This document shows, one piece after another, positions 16,854-25,967 of a stretch of DNA of 64,000 nt. This stretch comes from Thalassovita sp. GTDB lineage: Bacteria > Pseudomonadota > Alphaproteobacteria > Rhodobacterales > Rhodobacteraceae. The notes beneath the pieces were generated by a model that saw nothing but the letters and a program-made list of their open reading frames with translations, did not search any database and had not been told where the DNA came from. The position numbers and the translations under genes were made by a program. Numbering within the stretch: position 1 is the first letter of the stretch; every line of letters begins with the position of its first letter. The stretch spans positions 3,187,998-3,251,997 of the forward strand of contig CP051233.1 in assembly GCA_017792425.1 (NCBI GenBank). Direction: 5' to 3'.

Positions 16854-17680
16854 TCGATCCCCTTGAAGAAGCGATCGCCGCGCCATGCCCAAACGGAAAA
16901 CAACGACCGCCCGGCCGAAGAGAACATGATCCGGTCGGCGCGCCCGATCAGGTTTTCGAACGGCACGAAGCCGACCCCGCCCACGGTCTGCGGCACGCGG
17001 CTGTCGGTGGAATTGTCACGGTTGTCCCCCATGAAGAAATAATGCCCGGACGGAACAGTATAAACGCCGGTATGGTCTGACTGCTGGTCGTCAACGTTCA
17101 GAATCACGTGGGACCGGCCATTCGGCAGCGTTTCGGTCTGGCGGGACTTTGTACAGGTGCCCCCCGTGCCGACAGGCCCGTTTTCACAACGCGGGCGCAA
17201 ACCTTGCGGGCCTTGCGGTTCGGCCAGTTCCTCGAACGTGCCGGCATCGGCCAGTTTGACGGCGGTTCCGTTGAGGTGCAGCACCCCGTCGCGCATCTGC
17301 ACGGTGTCACCGGGCAGGCCGATCAGGCGTTTCACATAATCCAGCCCGGTCACCGGGTGGCGGAATACAATCACGTCGCCACGTTCGGGTTCGCTGCCCA
17401 TCAGGCGGGTGTTGTCGCCATCCAGGAAAAAACAGATATCCTTGGCGTCCAGCACGAATCCGCCCAAGCGGATCGTCGGACACGACGCGTAGGAATAGCC
17501 ATAGGTCATCTTGTTGACGAACAGGAAATCCCCGATCAGCAGCGTGTCCTTCATGGACCCTGACGGGATCCAGAATGGCTGAAAGAAAACGGTGCGAAAC
17601 ACGCCCGCGATCAGCAGGGCGTAGACCACGGTCTTGATGGTCTCGACCAGACCGCTGTCCTTCTTGTCCTTCTTTGCCAT
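16850..17680 (-). CDS. lepB: Signal peptidase I
   Basis: A 276-residue membrane protease that removes signal peptides. One N-terminal helix is followed by IPSGSMKDTLLIGD with nucleophile Ser42, then GLDYVKRLIGLPGD with the general base Lys117, and the C-terminal box FMGDNRDNSTDSR. An insert of about 50 residues between the boxes contains four cysteines. It is coupled to rnc. Confidence 0.96.
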   Translation of the reverse strand: MAKKDKKDSGLVETIKTVVYALLIAGVFRTVFFQPFWIPSGSMKDTLLIGDFLFVNKMTYGYSYASCPTIRLGGFVLDAKDICFFLDGDNTRLMGSEPERGDVIVFRHPVTGLDYVKRLIGLPGDTVQMRDGVLHLNGTAVKLADAGTFEELAEPQGPQGLRPRCENGPVGTGGTCTKSRQTETLPNGRSHVILNVDDQQSDHTGVYTVPSGHYFFMGDNRDNSTDSRVPQTVGGVGFVPFENLIGRADRIMFSSAGRSLFSVWAWRGDRFFKGIE

Positions 17681-17735
17681 AAGGGCGAACTCCTGAACTG
17701 TGCTTCGGGCTACATGAGGGGATGGGCGCAGGGTG

Positions 17736-18137
17736 TCAAGGCAATGGCCGCGCCTCGATCACCACGAATGCTTGCGCCCAGGGATGATCGTCGGTCAAGG
17801 TTACGTGAATGATCGACTCGTGCCCCGGTGGGGTCATCTGATCCAACCGTTCCCTGGCCCAACCGGTGACATGCATGACCGGCTGCCCCGTGCGCAGGTT
17901 GCTGACGGCCATGTCCTTCCAGCTGATACCCATGCGCAGCCCGGTCCCCAGTGCCTTGGAACAGGCCTCTTTCGCGGCCCAGCGTTTGGCGTAGGTGCCC
18001 GCCACGTCCTTGCGCCGTTCTGCCTTACGTTGTTCGACCTCGGTAAAGACGCGATTGCGGAACCGGTCGCCGAACCGTTCCAAGGTTCCGGCGATGCGGT
18101 CGATATTGGCCAGGTCGGTGCCGATGCCAAGGATCAT
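17736..18137 (-). CDS. acpS: Holo-[acyl-carrier-protein] synthase
   Basis: A 133-residue phosphopantetheinyl transferase that activates acyl carrier protein. GIGTDLANIDRI carries the metal-binding Asp8, and KRWAAKEACSKALGTG carries the conserved Glu and Lys. It lies 55 bp upstream of lepB on the same strand. Confidence 0.96.
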   Translation of the reverse strand: MILGIGTDLANIDRIAGTLERFGDRFRNRVFTEVEQRKAERRKDVAGTYAKRWAAKEACSKALGTGLRMGISWKDMAVSNLRTGQPVMHVTGWARERLDQMTPPGHESIIHVTLTDDHPWAQAFVVIEARPLP

Positions 18138-18153
18138 TGGGCAGCCTCGCGGG

Positions 18154-18444
18154 TTATTCCGCCCCCCGGATCGGGGGCAGATACAGGAATTCAGGGTCCA
18201 CGGGACCGGTCAGCCAAACGCCATTGTCTGACAGCCAAAAGGCCTGTCCTTCGTCGTGGGCGGTACGAGCATAGACCGAAAAGACCTTCGATCCGCCGTG
18301 CTGGCGTGCCGTAGCCGGATCGGGGGCCAGATGCACATACCGCCCGTCCTCGGGGATCAACCCCTGCACCAGAACCAAGGTCGCTGCCTCAACACTCGTG
18401 CCAAAGTACAAGGTGTCGGGTGGGATGGCCTGTTGCGCTGTCAC
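18154..18444 (-). CDS. Short KptA/Tpt1-like (ADP-ribosyltransferase-fold) protein
   Basis: A 96-residue protein resembling only the C-terminal lobe of RNA 2'-phosphotransferase (KptA/Tpt1). LYFGTS stands near the KptA LYHGT site, GRYVHLA near the HIHLA block, and GVWLTGPVDPEFL near NGVWLTxxVPPEYL. The N-terminal Arg-His domain is absent and the His of LYHGT is Phe here, so the classical NAD-dependent chemistry is doubtful. It overlaps pdxJ by 4 bases and is followed by acpS, which implies one operon. Confidence 0.62.
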   Translation of the reverse strand: MTAQQAIPPDTLYFGTSVEAATLVLVQGLIPEDGRYVHLAPDPATARQHGGSKVFSVYARTAHDEGQAFWLSDNGVWLTGPVDPEFLYLPPIRGAE

Positions 18445-19190
18445 GCGCGGGCCTCGTCCATCAGGCGGCGCATTTCGTGGATGGCCGGGGTCAGGCCGCG
18501 GAAAATCGCCTCACCGATGATGAAATGGCCGATGTTCAGCTCCATCACCTCTGGGAAGGCGGCGACGGGCTTCACGGTTTCATAGGTCAGCCCGTGACCT
18601 GCATGCACCTCCAGCCCCAGCGAATGGGCGTAGGCGGACATTTCGCGCAGGGCTTCCAGTTCGCGGTCGCGGGCATCGAAATGGTCTTCGGCGTGAGCGT
18701 CGCAATAGGCGCCCGTGTGCAGTTCGATCACCTGCGCACCGATACGGGCGGCGGCCTCGATCTGTTTCATGTCGGCGGCAATAAAGATTGACACGCGGCA
18801 GCCCGCCTCGCGCAACGGCGCGATGAAATGGGCCAGCCGGTTTTCCTCTCGCGCGACTTCCAGCCCACCCTCGGTGGTGCGTTCTTCGCGTTTCTCGGGG
18901 ACGATGCAGACGGCGTGGGGGCGGTGGCGCAGGGCGATCTTCTGCATTTCCGGGGTCGCAGCCATTTCAAAGTTCAGCGGGACCGATAGCACCTCCATCA
19001 GACCTTCGATATCCGCGTCGGAAATGTGGCGGCGGTCTTCGCGCAGGTGGGCGGTGATGCCGTCCGCGCCCGCCTCTTCTGCCAGTTTGGCCGCGCGCAG
19101 GGGATCGGGATAGGCCCCACCCCGCGCATTCCGCACCGTGGCCACGTGGTCAATGTTCACCCCAAGGCGCAATTTTCCCAAAGGCTGCAT
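18441..19190 (-). CDS. pdxJ: Pyridoxine 5'-phosphate synthase
   Basis: A 249-residue TIM-barrel enzyme condensing 1-deoxyxylulose 5-phosphate with 3-amino-2-oxopropyl phosphate in vitamin B6 synthesis. It opens KLRLGVNIDHVATVRNARGG (typical PdxJ) and has ITAHLREDRRHI, VPEKREERTTEGG and the late HAGHGLTYETVKP. It heads a pdxJ - KptA-like - acpS - lepB - rnc run. Confidence 0.97.
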   Translation of the reverse strand: MQPLGKLRLGVNIDHVATVRNARGGAYPDPLRAAKLAEEAGADGITAHLREDRRHISDADIEGLMEVLSVPLNFEMAATPEMQKIALRHRPHAVCIVPEKREERTTEGGLEVAREENRLAHFIAPLREAGCRVSIFIAADMKQIEAAARIGAQVIELHTGAYCDAHAEDHFDARDRELEALREMSAYAHSLGLEVHAGHGLTYETVKPVAAFPEVMELNIGHFIIGEAIFRGLTPAIHEMRRLMDEARA

Positions 19191-19235
19191 CGCCTTCTCC
19201 TTCGCTTGAATCGGTCTACCCGGTCGCGGGCGAAC

Positions 19236-19898
19236 CTAATCCGCTTTCTTGGTCTCGTCAGCCTTCAGATGCGCTTTTTTCTTCAACGCCGCCAGTTTGG
19301 CCTTCAGCGCACCGACACGGCGTTTCTGGTAGGCGCGGATCAGGGGAACGCTTATGTAGTAGCAAATCAACCCGGCAACGATACCCGGAATGATCCCGCC
19401 GATCATGTAAGGAAAGAACACCTCGTCATAGAACACCGACAGTTCGTGCCATTCGACCTGCTTGCCCGTGAAAACGGAAAACAGGTTATCCTTCAGGTTA
19501 TCGCCCGCGTCCACGAACTTGCCCGCCAGTGACCGATGAACCTCGACGTCAGTCGTGTGGCCGCGCCCCAGCAGGAAGCTGCCCATTTTCATGCTGATCA
19601 CGCCGATCGGCAGATAGGTCAGCGGGTTCCCGAAGAATGTCGCCAGCAAGGCCGCCAGAATGTTGCCGCGCAGGATCAGCGCCAGCATCCCCGCGACGAC
19701 GAAGTGCATTCCGTAAAAGGGGGTAAAGGTGGTGAAAACCCCAGCAAAGATGCCGCGTGCGATCTTTTCCGGCGAATCCGGCAACCGGTGCAGGCGATGC
19801 TTTACGTATTTGGCGGCGCGCGCCCATCCCCCACGGGGCCAGAAGAATTCAAACACGATCTTCCAGACCGGTCTTCTGTCCCGACGTTTGAAAACCAA
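19236..19898 (-). CDS. DUF2062 domain membrane protein
   Basis: A 220-residue protein matching DUF2062. A basic N-terminus leads to SPEKIARGIFAGVFTTFTPF, the family core, with further helices at about residues 65-100 and 165-185 and a Lys/Ala-rich tail. It is found next to rel in several Rhodobacterales, 19 bases downstream of it here. Function is unknown. Confidence 0.85.
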   Translation of the reverse strand: MVFKRRDRRPVWKIVFEFFWPRGGWARAAKYVKHRLHRLPDSPEKIARGIFAGVFTTFTPFYGMHFVVAGMLALILRGNILAALLATFFGNPLTYLPIGVISMKMGSFLLGRGHTTDVEVHRSLAGKFVDAGDNLKDNLFSVFTGKQVEWHELSVFYDEVFFPYMIGGIIPGIVAGLICYYISVPLIRAYQKRRVGALKAKLAALKKKAHLKADETKKAD

Positions 19899-19917
19899 GG
19901 GGGTGGTTCCTTCTTCG

Positions 19918-22050
19918 TTAGTTCGTTACCGCACCCAGCCGTGACGGATCCCGATGACGCTGAACCGCCGCGACATCGCTTTCCGCTTCCAGTGCGGACA
20001 TCAGCGAATGCAGGTGTTCGGCATCCCTCAGGTCGACATCTACCAGCAACCGAAAGAAATCCGGCTTGCGATCGACGAAATGCAAGTCCGAGATATTGGC
20101 CTTCTGCTCTCCGATCAATGTGCAAATCCGTCCCAGTACCCCAGCATCGTTACCGATGGTCAGGTCCAGCGTCGCGGTGTGAACTGCGGGGTGTTTGCCC
20201 GCATGCCAATGCAGGTCCATCCAGCGGGCAGGCTGATCCTCGTAGGCGGTCAACGCCTCGCAATCGATGGCATGCACCACCACACCCTTGCCGCGATAGG
20301 TGATGCCCACAATCCGTTCACCCGGCAGCGGCTGACAGCACTTGGCGAGATCGAAACGCTGGTCCGAGGACAACCCGATCACGGCGCGGGCAGGCTCGAC
20401 CTCTTCGCCTTCCTGCGATTTCAGTTCGGGGTAGACCGCGTGGATCACTTCGCGCGCGGTCAGCTCGGCGCTGCCAAGGCGCGCCAGAACATCGTCCCGG
20501 TCCTCGACCCGCAGGTTGCGCGCTGCAGTATCCAGTGCTTTGTCCGTCGCCTTCTTACCGACATGTTCAAAGGCGGATCGCGCCAGTTCCCGCCCCAGCT
20601 TGATGAACCGTTCGCGGTCGACTTCGCGCAGGGCGCGGCGAATCTGCGACTTGGCCTTGCCGGTCGTGGCGATTTCCAGCCAAGTTGCCTGTGGGGTCTG
20701 GCCTTCGGCGGTGATGATTTCCACTGACTGGCCGTTCTTGACCCGGGTCCAAAGCGGCACGCGCATCCCGTCCACCTTGGCGCCGACGCACGCGTTGCCG
20801 ATCCGGGTGTGGATGGCGTAGGCAAAGTCAATCGGTGTCGCGCCCTTTGGCAGCTTCACCACCTCACCCTTGGGCGTGAAGCAGAACACCTTGTCCGAGT
20901 ACATCTCCAGCTTGACCGCTTCCATGAACTCGTCGTGGTCTTCCTCGCCGCCCATTTGTTCGGTCAGGTTCGCAATCCACTTGGCCGGGTCCACCGCAAA
21001 CGGGTTCTTTGACCGCACCCCGTCGCGGTATGACCAGTGCGCCGCCACGCCGGTTTCGGCCACGTCGTGCATCTGGCGGGTACGGATTTGCACCTCTACC
21101 CGCTTGCCGTCACGGCCCGAAACGGTGGTGTGGATGGACCGGTAACCATTTGATTTCGGCTGGCTGATGTAGTCCTTGAACCGCCCCGGCACAGCACGCC
21201 AGCGCTGGTGGATCACGCCAAGTGCGCGGTAGCAATCCATCTCGGAATCGGTGATGACGCGGAAACCGTAGATGTCGGACAGGCGGGAAAACCCCATGTC
21301 CTTTTCCTGCATTTTGCGCCAGATCGAATAGGGTTTCTTGGCACGACCGAACACCTGCGCCTCGATCCCGGCGGTTTCCAGTTCCTGCCGCATGTCACTG
21401 GTGATCCGGTGGATCACGTCGCCGGTTTCTTTCTGCAGCAACACGAACCGCCGCATGATGCTGGCACGGCCTTCGGGGTTCAGAACCTTGAAGGCCAGAT
21501 CCTCCAGTTCCTCGCGCATCCACTGCATACCCATCCGGCCGGCAAGCGGGGCGAATATCTCCATCGTCTCACGCGCTTTCTGGGCCTGTTTTTCCATGCG
21601 CATCGCCTTGATCGTACGCATGTTGTGCAGACGGTCGGCCAGCTTGACCAGGATCACTCGCAAGTCCTTGGACATGGCCATGAACAGCTTGCGAAAGTTT
21701 TCGGCCTGTTTGGTTTCCGAACTGGAAAGCTGCAGGTTGGTCAGCTTGGTCACGCCGTCCACCAGATCGGCAACTTCCTTGCCAAACCGTTTTTCCAACT
21801 CCGAATACGAGGCCTTGGTATCCTCGATCGTGTCGTGCAACAGGGCGGTGATGATCGTCGCGTCGTCCAGCCGCTGCTGGGTCAGGATCGCGGCCACCGC
21901 GACTGGATGCGAGAAGTAGGGCTCGCCTGAGTGGCGGAACTGCCCTTCGTGCATCAGGCGGCCAAAGTCATAGGCCGCCCGGATAAGCTCTTCGTTCGTT
22001 TTCGGGTTATAATTGCGGACCAGAGCGATCAGGTCTTCAACCGCTATCAT
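19918..22050 (-). CDS. relA: Bifunctional (p)ppGpp synthetase/hydrolase (Rel/SpoT)
   Basis: A 710-residue stringent-response enzyme. The HD hydrolase domain (about residues 25-180) keeps HP at SHPVAVAA and HDTIED, so it should be active. The synthetase domain (about 240-350) has YGFRVIT and PKSNGYRSIHTTV, followed by TGS (about 385-450), helical and C-terminal ACT domains. Alphaproteobacteria usually carry this single long RSH enzyme. It lies directly downstream of rpoZ, the arrangement seen widely (rpoZ-spoT). Confidence 0.95.
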   Translation of the reverse strand: MIAVEDLIALVRNYNPKTNEELIRAAYDFGRLMHEGQFRHSGEPYFSHPVAVAAILTQQRLDDATIITALLHDTIEDTKASYSELEKRFGKEVADLVDGVTKLTNLQLSSSETKQAENFRKLFMAMSKDLRVILVKLADRLHNMRTIKAMRMEKQAQKARETMEIFAPLAGRMGMQWMREELEDLAFKVLNPEGRASIMRRFVLLQKETGDVIHRITSDMRQELETAGIEAQVFGRAKKPYSIWRKMQEKDMGFSRLSDIYGFRVITDSEMDCYRALGVIHQRWRAVPGRFKDYISQPKSNGYRSIHTTVSGRDGKRVEVQIRTRQMHDVAETGVAAHWSYRDGVRSKNPFAVDPAKWIANLTEQMGGEEDHDEFMEAVKLEMYSDKVFCFTPKGEVVKLPKGATPIDFAYAIHTRIGNACVGAKVDGMRVPLWTRVKNGQSVEIITAEGQTPQATWLEIATTGKAKSQIRRALREVDRERFIKLGRELARSAFEHVGKKATDKALDTAARNLRVEDRDDVLARLGSAELTAREVIHAVYPELKSQEGEEVEPARAVIGLSSDQRFDLAKCCQPLPGERIVGITYRGKGVVVHAIDCEALTAYEDQPARWMDLHWHAGKHPAVHTATLDLTIGNDAGVLGRICTLIGEQKANISDLHFVDRKPDFFRLLVDVDLRDAEHLHSLMSALEAESDVAAVQRHRDPSRLGAVTN

Positions 22051-22081
22051 TTTTTCCGCTTCCCGTAAGTTGGCGCCGGCC

Positions 22082-22441
22082 TCAGCCCTGCCCCTGAGCT
22101 TCCATCAACTGGCGCAGCAGCATCTCTTCGGACATGTCGTCCTCTGCCGGTTTGTCGGCAGCTTCGCCGCCACCCATCAGCAGGGCCATGTTGTCGTCTT
22201 CCGGCTGGTCGACTTCGATCTGGGTCTGGTTGCTTTCGATCAGGCGTTCGCGCAGTTCGTCTGCCGATTGGGTTTCATCCGCGATTTCGCGCAGCGCGAC
22301 GACCGGGTTCTTGTCGTTGTCGCGGTCCACGGTGATCTGCGCTCCGGCCGAGATTTCGCGCGCACGATGTGCGGCGAGCATCACCAGTTCAAACCGGTTC
22401 GGAACCTTGTCTACGCAATCTTCAACGGTAACGCGGGCCAT
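22082..22441 (-). CDS. rpoZ: DNA-directed RNA polymerase omega subunit
   Basis: A 119-residue omega subunit. MARVTVEDCVDKVPNRFELV and AAHRAREIS are canonical, and an acidic C-terminal tail makes it longer than the E. coli protein (91 residues). I start at MARV; a frame four codons longer has no homology support. It is 31 bases upstream of rel, so ppGpp synthesis and its RNA polymerase partner are co-transcribed. Confidence 0.95.
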   Translation of the reverse strand: MARVTVEDCVDKVPNRFELVMLAAHRAREISAGAQITVDRDNDKNPVVALREIADETQSADELRERLIESNQTQIEVDQPEDDNMALLMGGGEAADKPAEDDMSEEMLLRQLMEAQGQG

Positions 22442-22517
22442 TGGGCACTCCAATCCTCGGGTGGGCTGTCTGAAAGGCGCTTTCTATTTGCAAAATTGGG
22501 GATTGACAAGCCGTTTC

Positions 22518-23084
22518 TCACAGCGGGCGCACCTCTTGCAGCGCGGCCTTCGGCAGGCAGTTGCACATCTGAGTCACGGTCAGCCCAGATACCGGGTGGT
22601 GCCAGTCCGGCGCCACGTCCGCCATCGGGACCAGCACGAAGGCGCGTTCGTGCATGCGCGGGTGGGGCAGGATCAGCCCCTGCGGCGCCTGTTGCACCTG
22701 CTGCGCAGGCGGCAGATCGCGCCACGCCAGGTAACCGGCCGCATCCGGCAGAACCCTTTGTCCATAGGCGATCAGGTCAATATCCACCGTCCGCGCCGCC
22801 CATCTTTCGCGGCGCTCTCGCCCCAGTCCAGCCTCAACCCGGTGCAGCGCCTTTAGCAGCGCCCTGGGGTCCAGATCGGTCGTCACCCGGACCGCCGCGT
22901 TGACATAGTCTGGCCCGGCACCGGCGGGGAAGCAGGGCGTCTGGAAAAACCGGCTGCGGGCGACGACGGTGATACCACAGCGGCCCAGATCAGCGATTGC
23001 CGCAGTCAGAACATCTGCTGGCGAGACCTCGCCGAACGCCTGATTCGACCCTAGGGCAAGCACGATTTCGTCATTGAATGTCAC
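22518..23084 (-). CDS. folK: 2-amino-4-hydroxy-6-hydroxymethyldihydropteridine pyrophosphokinase
   Basis: A 188-residue folate-pathway kinase transferring pyrophosphate from ATP to hydroxymethyl-dihydropterin. Motifs include LALGSNQ, the RSRFFQTPCF loop, NAAVRV, RWAARTVDIDLIAYG and LILPHPRMHERAFVL. The start is GTG with AGGA upstream. It lies 76 bp upstream of rpoZ. Confidence 0.95.
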   Translation of the reverse strand: MTFNDEIVLALGSNQAFGEVSPADVLTAAIADLGRCGITVVARSRFFQTPCFPAGAGPDYVNAAVRVTTDLDPRALLKALHRVEAGLGRERRERWAARTVDIDLIAYGQRVLPDAAGYLAWRDLPPAQQVQQAPQGLILPHPRMHERAFVLVPMADVAPDWHHPVSGLTVTQMCNCLPKAALQEVRPL

Positions 23085-23225
23085 TGGTTCCTATCCTTTA
23101 GAGCGTATCTACAGACTTGCGCATATTGGGCAATCGACCTAACTCTACCCTACTGCCCTGTCATTTCTTACACACTCACTCACGGACAGACAGGTGCGCA
23201 GACGAAATCGGAAGGGATTTTATTA

Positions 23226-23792
23226 ATGTTCTACAAGGACGAACGGCTGGCGCTGTTCATCGACGGATCCAATTTGTATGCAGCAGCCAAGGCACTCGGG
23301 TTTGATATCGATTATAAGCTGCTCCGTCAGGAATTCATGCGCCGCGGCAAGCTCTTGAGGGCGTTCTACTATACCGCCCTGTTGGAGAATGACGAGTATT
23401 CGCCGATCCGTCCCCTGGTTGACTGGCTGCACTACAACGGTTTCACGATGGTAACGAAACCGGCGAAAGAGTACACGGACAGTCAGGGACGCCGGAAGGT
23501 TAAGGGAAACATGGACATCGAACTGACCGTCGATGCCATGGAACTTGCCCCCCGCGTGGATCATATCGTGCTGTTTTCGGGCGATGGGGATTTCCGTCCG
23601 CTGGTGGAAAGCCTGCAGCGCCAGGGCGTACGGGTTTCGGTGGTCTCGACCATCCGCAGCCAACCGCCGATGATCGCGGACGAACTGCGCCGCCAAGCCG
23701 ACAACTTCATCGAGTTGGACGAGCTGAAAGAGGTCATCGGCCGCCCTCCGCGCGACGTCCCGGCGGACCGCGAAAGCGCCTACTCGAACTGA
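23226..23792 (+). CDS. NYN domain (LabA/DUF88-like) protein
   Basis: A 188-residue PIN-like NYN-domain protein, a candidate ribonuclease. The acidic metal-site residues are visible in FIDGSNLYAAAK, MDIELTVDAME and LFSGDGDFRPLVESL. A conserved NYN protein of this size is common in Rhodobacterales. GGAAGGG lies about 9 bases before the ATG. It is divergent from folK, with a 141-bp gap in which I see no clear site, and ends in a terminator. Confidence 0.87.
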   Translation: MFYKDERLALFIDGSNLYAAAKALGFDIDYKLLRQEFMRRGKLLRAFYYTALLENDEYSPIRPLVDWLHYNGFTMVTKPAKEYTDSQGRRKVKGNMDIELTVDAMELAPRVDHIVLFSGDGDFRPLVESLQRQGVRVSVVSTIRSQPPMIADELRRQADNFIELDELKEVIGRPPRDVPADRESAYSN

Positions 23793-23799
23793 CAAGGAA

Positions 23800-23828
23800 A
23801 CCGGGGCCGCGCGCCCCGGTTTTCGTTT
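23800..23828 (+). terminator. Rho-independent terminator after the NYN gene
   Basis: ACCGGGG (23800-23806) pairs with CCCCGGT (23814-23820) and is followed by TTTCGTTT. It lies between two convergent genes and touches the cytochrome gene's stop. Confidence 0.8.
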
Positions 23829-24259
23829 CACTGGTCGGAGTTCTTATTGACGCCATTGTGCAGCTCGATCACACGTTCGGGCCATGTGCTTTTGATATAG
23901 GCAAGGACGGCGATGATCTCTTCATCGGTCAACACGTCCTCGTATGGGGTCATATGTGACTTGTAGCCGCCGCCGATCAGCGCCTCTACGCCGTATTTCG
24001 TCAGCATGAACAGCTGCGCATCCGCATGGTGCCATGTATGCCCGCTCTGATCATGCGGCGGGGCCGGCAGATAGCCGTTCTCGTCCCGGTCACGCCAGTT
24101 GGCCTGTCCTTCCAATTGCGCGCCGTGGCAAGACGCGCAGTGTTCCGCGTAAAGGCCCTTCCCTGTTTCGACGGCTGCGGGGTTGTCGTAAGGCAGGAAT
24201 CCCTCTGCCATCGTCGGCCCGCCAGCGAAAGCCAAGGCAAATACCAGTCGCGCCTTCAT
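23828..24259 (-). CDS. Periplasmic c-type cytochrome
   Basis: A 143-residue secreted monohaem cytochrome c. It has an N-terminal signal peptide (MKARLVFALAFAGGPTMAEG), haem motif CASCHG, and possible Met ligands in KSHMTPYEDVL, ending LAYIKSTWPERV as in class I cytochromes. AAGGAG precedes the chosen ATG by 6 bases; a longer open frame upstream lacks support. The electron partner is unknown. It is divergent from ispH. Confidence 0.87.
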   Translation of the reverse strand: MKARLVFALAFAGGPTMAEGFLPYDNPAAVETGKGLYAEHCASCHGAQLEGQANWRDRDENGYLPAPPHDQSGHTWHHADAQLFMLTKYGVEALIGGGYKSHMTPYEDVLTDEEIIAVLAYIKSTWPERVIELHNGVNKNSDQ

Positions 24260-24392
24260 GTTCACTCCTTTTCCGATGTTTTTCTGAAAGGCACCACACC
24301 CGCCCCCAAGGCGCAAGACACCATCGTGTGACCGCAAGAGACTGGACCGCGCCCGCCATCCCGCGTACCTGTGATCCTGACAGGAGACCCCG

Positions 24393-25343
24393 ATGACCAA
24401 ACCGCCCCTTACCCTTTTCCTTGCCGCACCACGCGGGTTCTGCGCAGGCGTGGACCGCGCTATCAAGATCGTGGAAATGGCAATCCAGAAATGGGGGGCG
24501 CCCGTCTATGTCCGCCATGAGATCGTGCACAACAAGTTCGTCGTGGACAGCCTGCGGGCCAAGGGAGCGGTGTTTGTGGAAGAACTGGAAGATTGCCCCG
24601 ACGACCGCCCGGTGATCTTTTCCGCCCACGGTGTGCCCAAGGCTGTCCCGGCCGAGGCCGCGCGGCGGCACATGGTCTATGTAGACGCCACCTGCCCGCT
24701 GGTGTCGAAGGTGCATATCGAGGCCGAGCGCCATTCAGAAAACGGGTTGCAGATCATCATGATCGGCCACGCCGGCCACCCGGAAACCATTGGGACGATG
24801 GGCCAGTTGCCTGACGGAGAGGTGCTGCTGGTGGAAACCGTGGATGACGTGGCAACCGTAAAGGTACGCGACCCCGAACGGCTGGCTTTCGTGACGCAAA
24901 CCACCCTGTCAGTAGACGACACCATCGGCATCGTGGCCGCGCTGAACGAAAGGTTCCCCAATATCGTCGGGCCGCACAAGGAAGACATCTGCTATGCCAC
25001 AACCAACCGGCAAGAAGCGGTCAAGGCTATTGCGCCTGAATCCGACGCGTTGCTGGTGGTCGGAGCCCCAAACTCCTCTAACTCGCGGCGGCTGGTAGAA
25101 GTGGCGTCGCGCAACGGCTGCAGCTATGCCCAACTCGTACAACGTGCAACGGACATCGACTGGCGCGCACTGGACGGCATCCGATCTATAGGGATCACCG
25201 CCGGGGCCTCTGCCCCCGAGGTACTGATCAACGAGGTCGTTGACGCGTTCCGCGCACGCTATGACGTCACCGTCCAGATCGTCGAAACCGCGCAAGAGGA
25301 CATCGAGTTCAAGGTTCCCCGTGTCCTGCGCCAACCTGCATGA
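24393..25343 (+). CDS. ispH: 4-hydroxy-3-methylbut-2-enyl diphosphate reductase
   Basis: A 316-residue [4Fe-4S] enzyme making IPP and DMAPP in the MEP pathway. Cluster cysteines are in APRGFCAGVDRAI, DATCPLVSKVH and EDICYATTNRQ. It starts a six-gene operon whose members abut or overlap. Confidence 0.97.
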   Translation: MTKPPLTLFLAAPRGFCAGVDRAIKIVEMAIQKWGAPVYVRHEIVHNKFVVDSLRAKGAVFVEELEDCPDDRPVIFSAHGVPKAVPAEAARRHMVYVDATCPLVSKVHIEAERHSENGLQIIMIGHAGHPETIGTMGQLPDGEVLLVETVDDVATVKVRDPERLAFVTQTTLSVDDTIGIVAALNERFPNIVGPHKEDICYATTNRQEAVKAIAPESDALLVVGAPNSSNSRRLVEVASRNGCSYAQLVQRATDIDWRALDGIRSIGITAGASAPEVLINEVVDAFRARYDVTVQIVETAQEDIEFKVPRVLRQPA

Positions 25344-25352
25344 GGAGTCACC

Positions 25353-25967
25353 TTGATCTCTTTCCAGTTCCTGCTGACCACGATGGTCGTCGTCCTGGCC
25401 CCCGGAACGGGGGTGATCTACACGCTGGCGATGGGACTTGGGCAAGGACGGCGCGCGGCCTTGATAGCAGCATTCGCCTGCACGCTGGGGATCGTACCAG
25501 CGATGGCGGCTGCAATTCTTGGCCTCGCGGCGCTGCTGCACACCTCTGCCCTACTATTCCAGACGGTCAAGTTCGCCGGGGTCGCCTACTTGCTGTGGCT
25601 GGCGTGGCAGGTGTTGCGCACGGGCGGCGCGCTGTCGATCGACGCGTCGCCCACCCGCCAGAGCGCGTTGGCAATCACGCGCCGCGGCATCCTGTTGAAC
25701 ACTCTGAACCCGAAGCTCTCGATCTTCTTTCTGGCCCTGTTGCCGCCTTTCCTGTCAGGTTCCGCGGAAACCGCCAGCTATGAAATGCTCGTACTGGGTG
25801 GTGTATTCATGGCGATGACCTTTGTGATCTTCGCGCTTTACGGCCTGTTCGCCGCAGCTGCACGCCGTCTGATCCTATCCAGCGAAAGGGCGATGCGATG
25901 GCTGAACAGATCATTCGCGGCAATCTTCGCCTTGCTGGCCGGGCGTTTGGCACTGGAAAAGGCATGA
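25353..25967 (+). CDS. LysE/RhtB-family exporter
   Basis: A 204-residue amino-acid-exporter family protein with about six helices, opening in the family block with VVLAPGTGVIYTLAMGLGQG. NTLNPKLSIFFLALLPPFL is also typical. The start is TTG with AGGAG 6 bases upstream. It is 9 bases after ispH, and its stop overlaps the next gene (ATGA). Substrate is unknown. Confidence 0.88.
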   Translation: MISFQFLLTTMVVVLAPGTGVIYTLAMGLGQGRRAALIAAFACTLGIVPAMAAAILGLAALLHTSALLFQTVKFAGVAYLLWLAWQVLRTGGALSIDASPTRQSALAITRRGILLNTLNPKLSIFFLALLPPFLSGSAETASYEMLVLGGVFMAMTFVIFALYGLFAAAARRLILSSERAMRWLNRSFAAIFALLAGRLALEKA

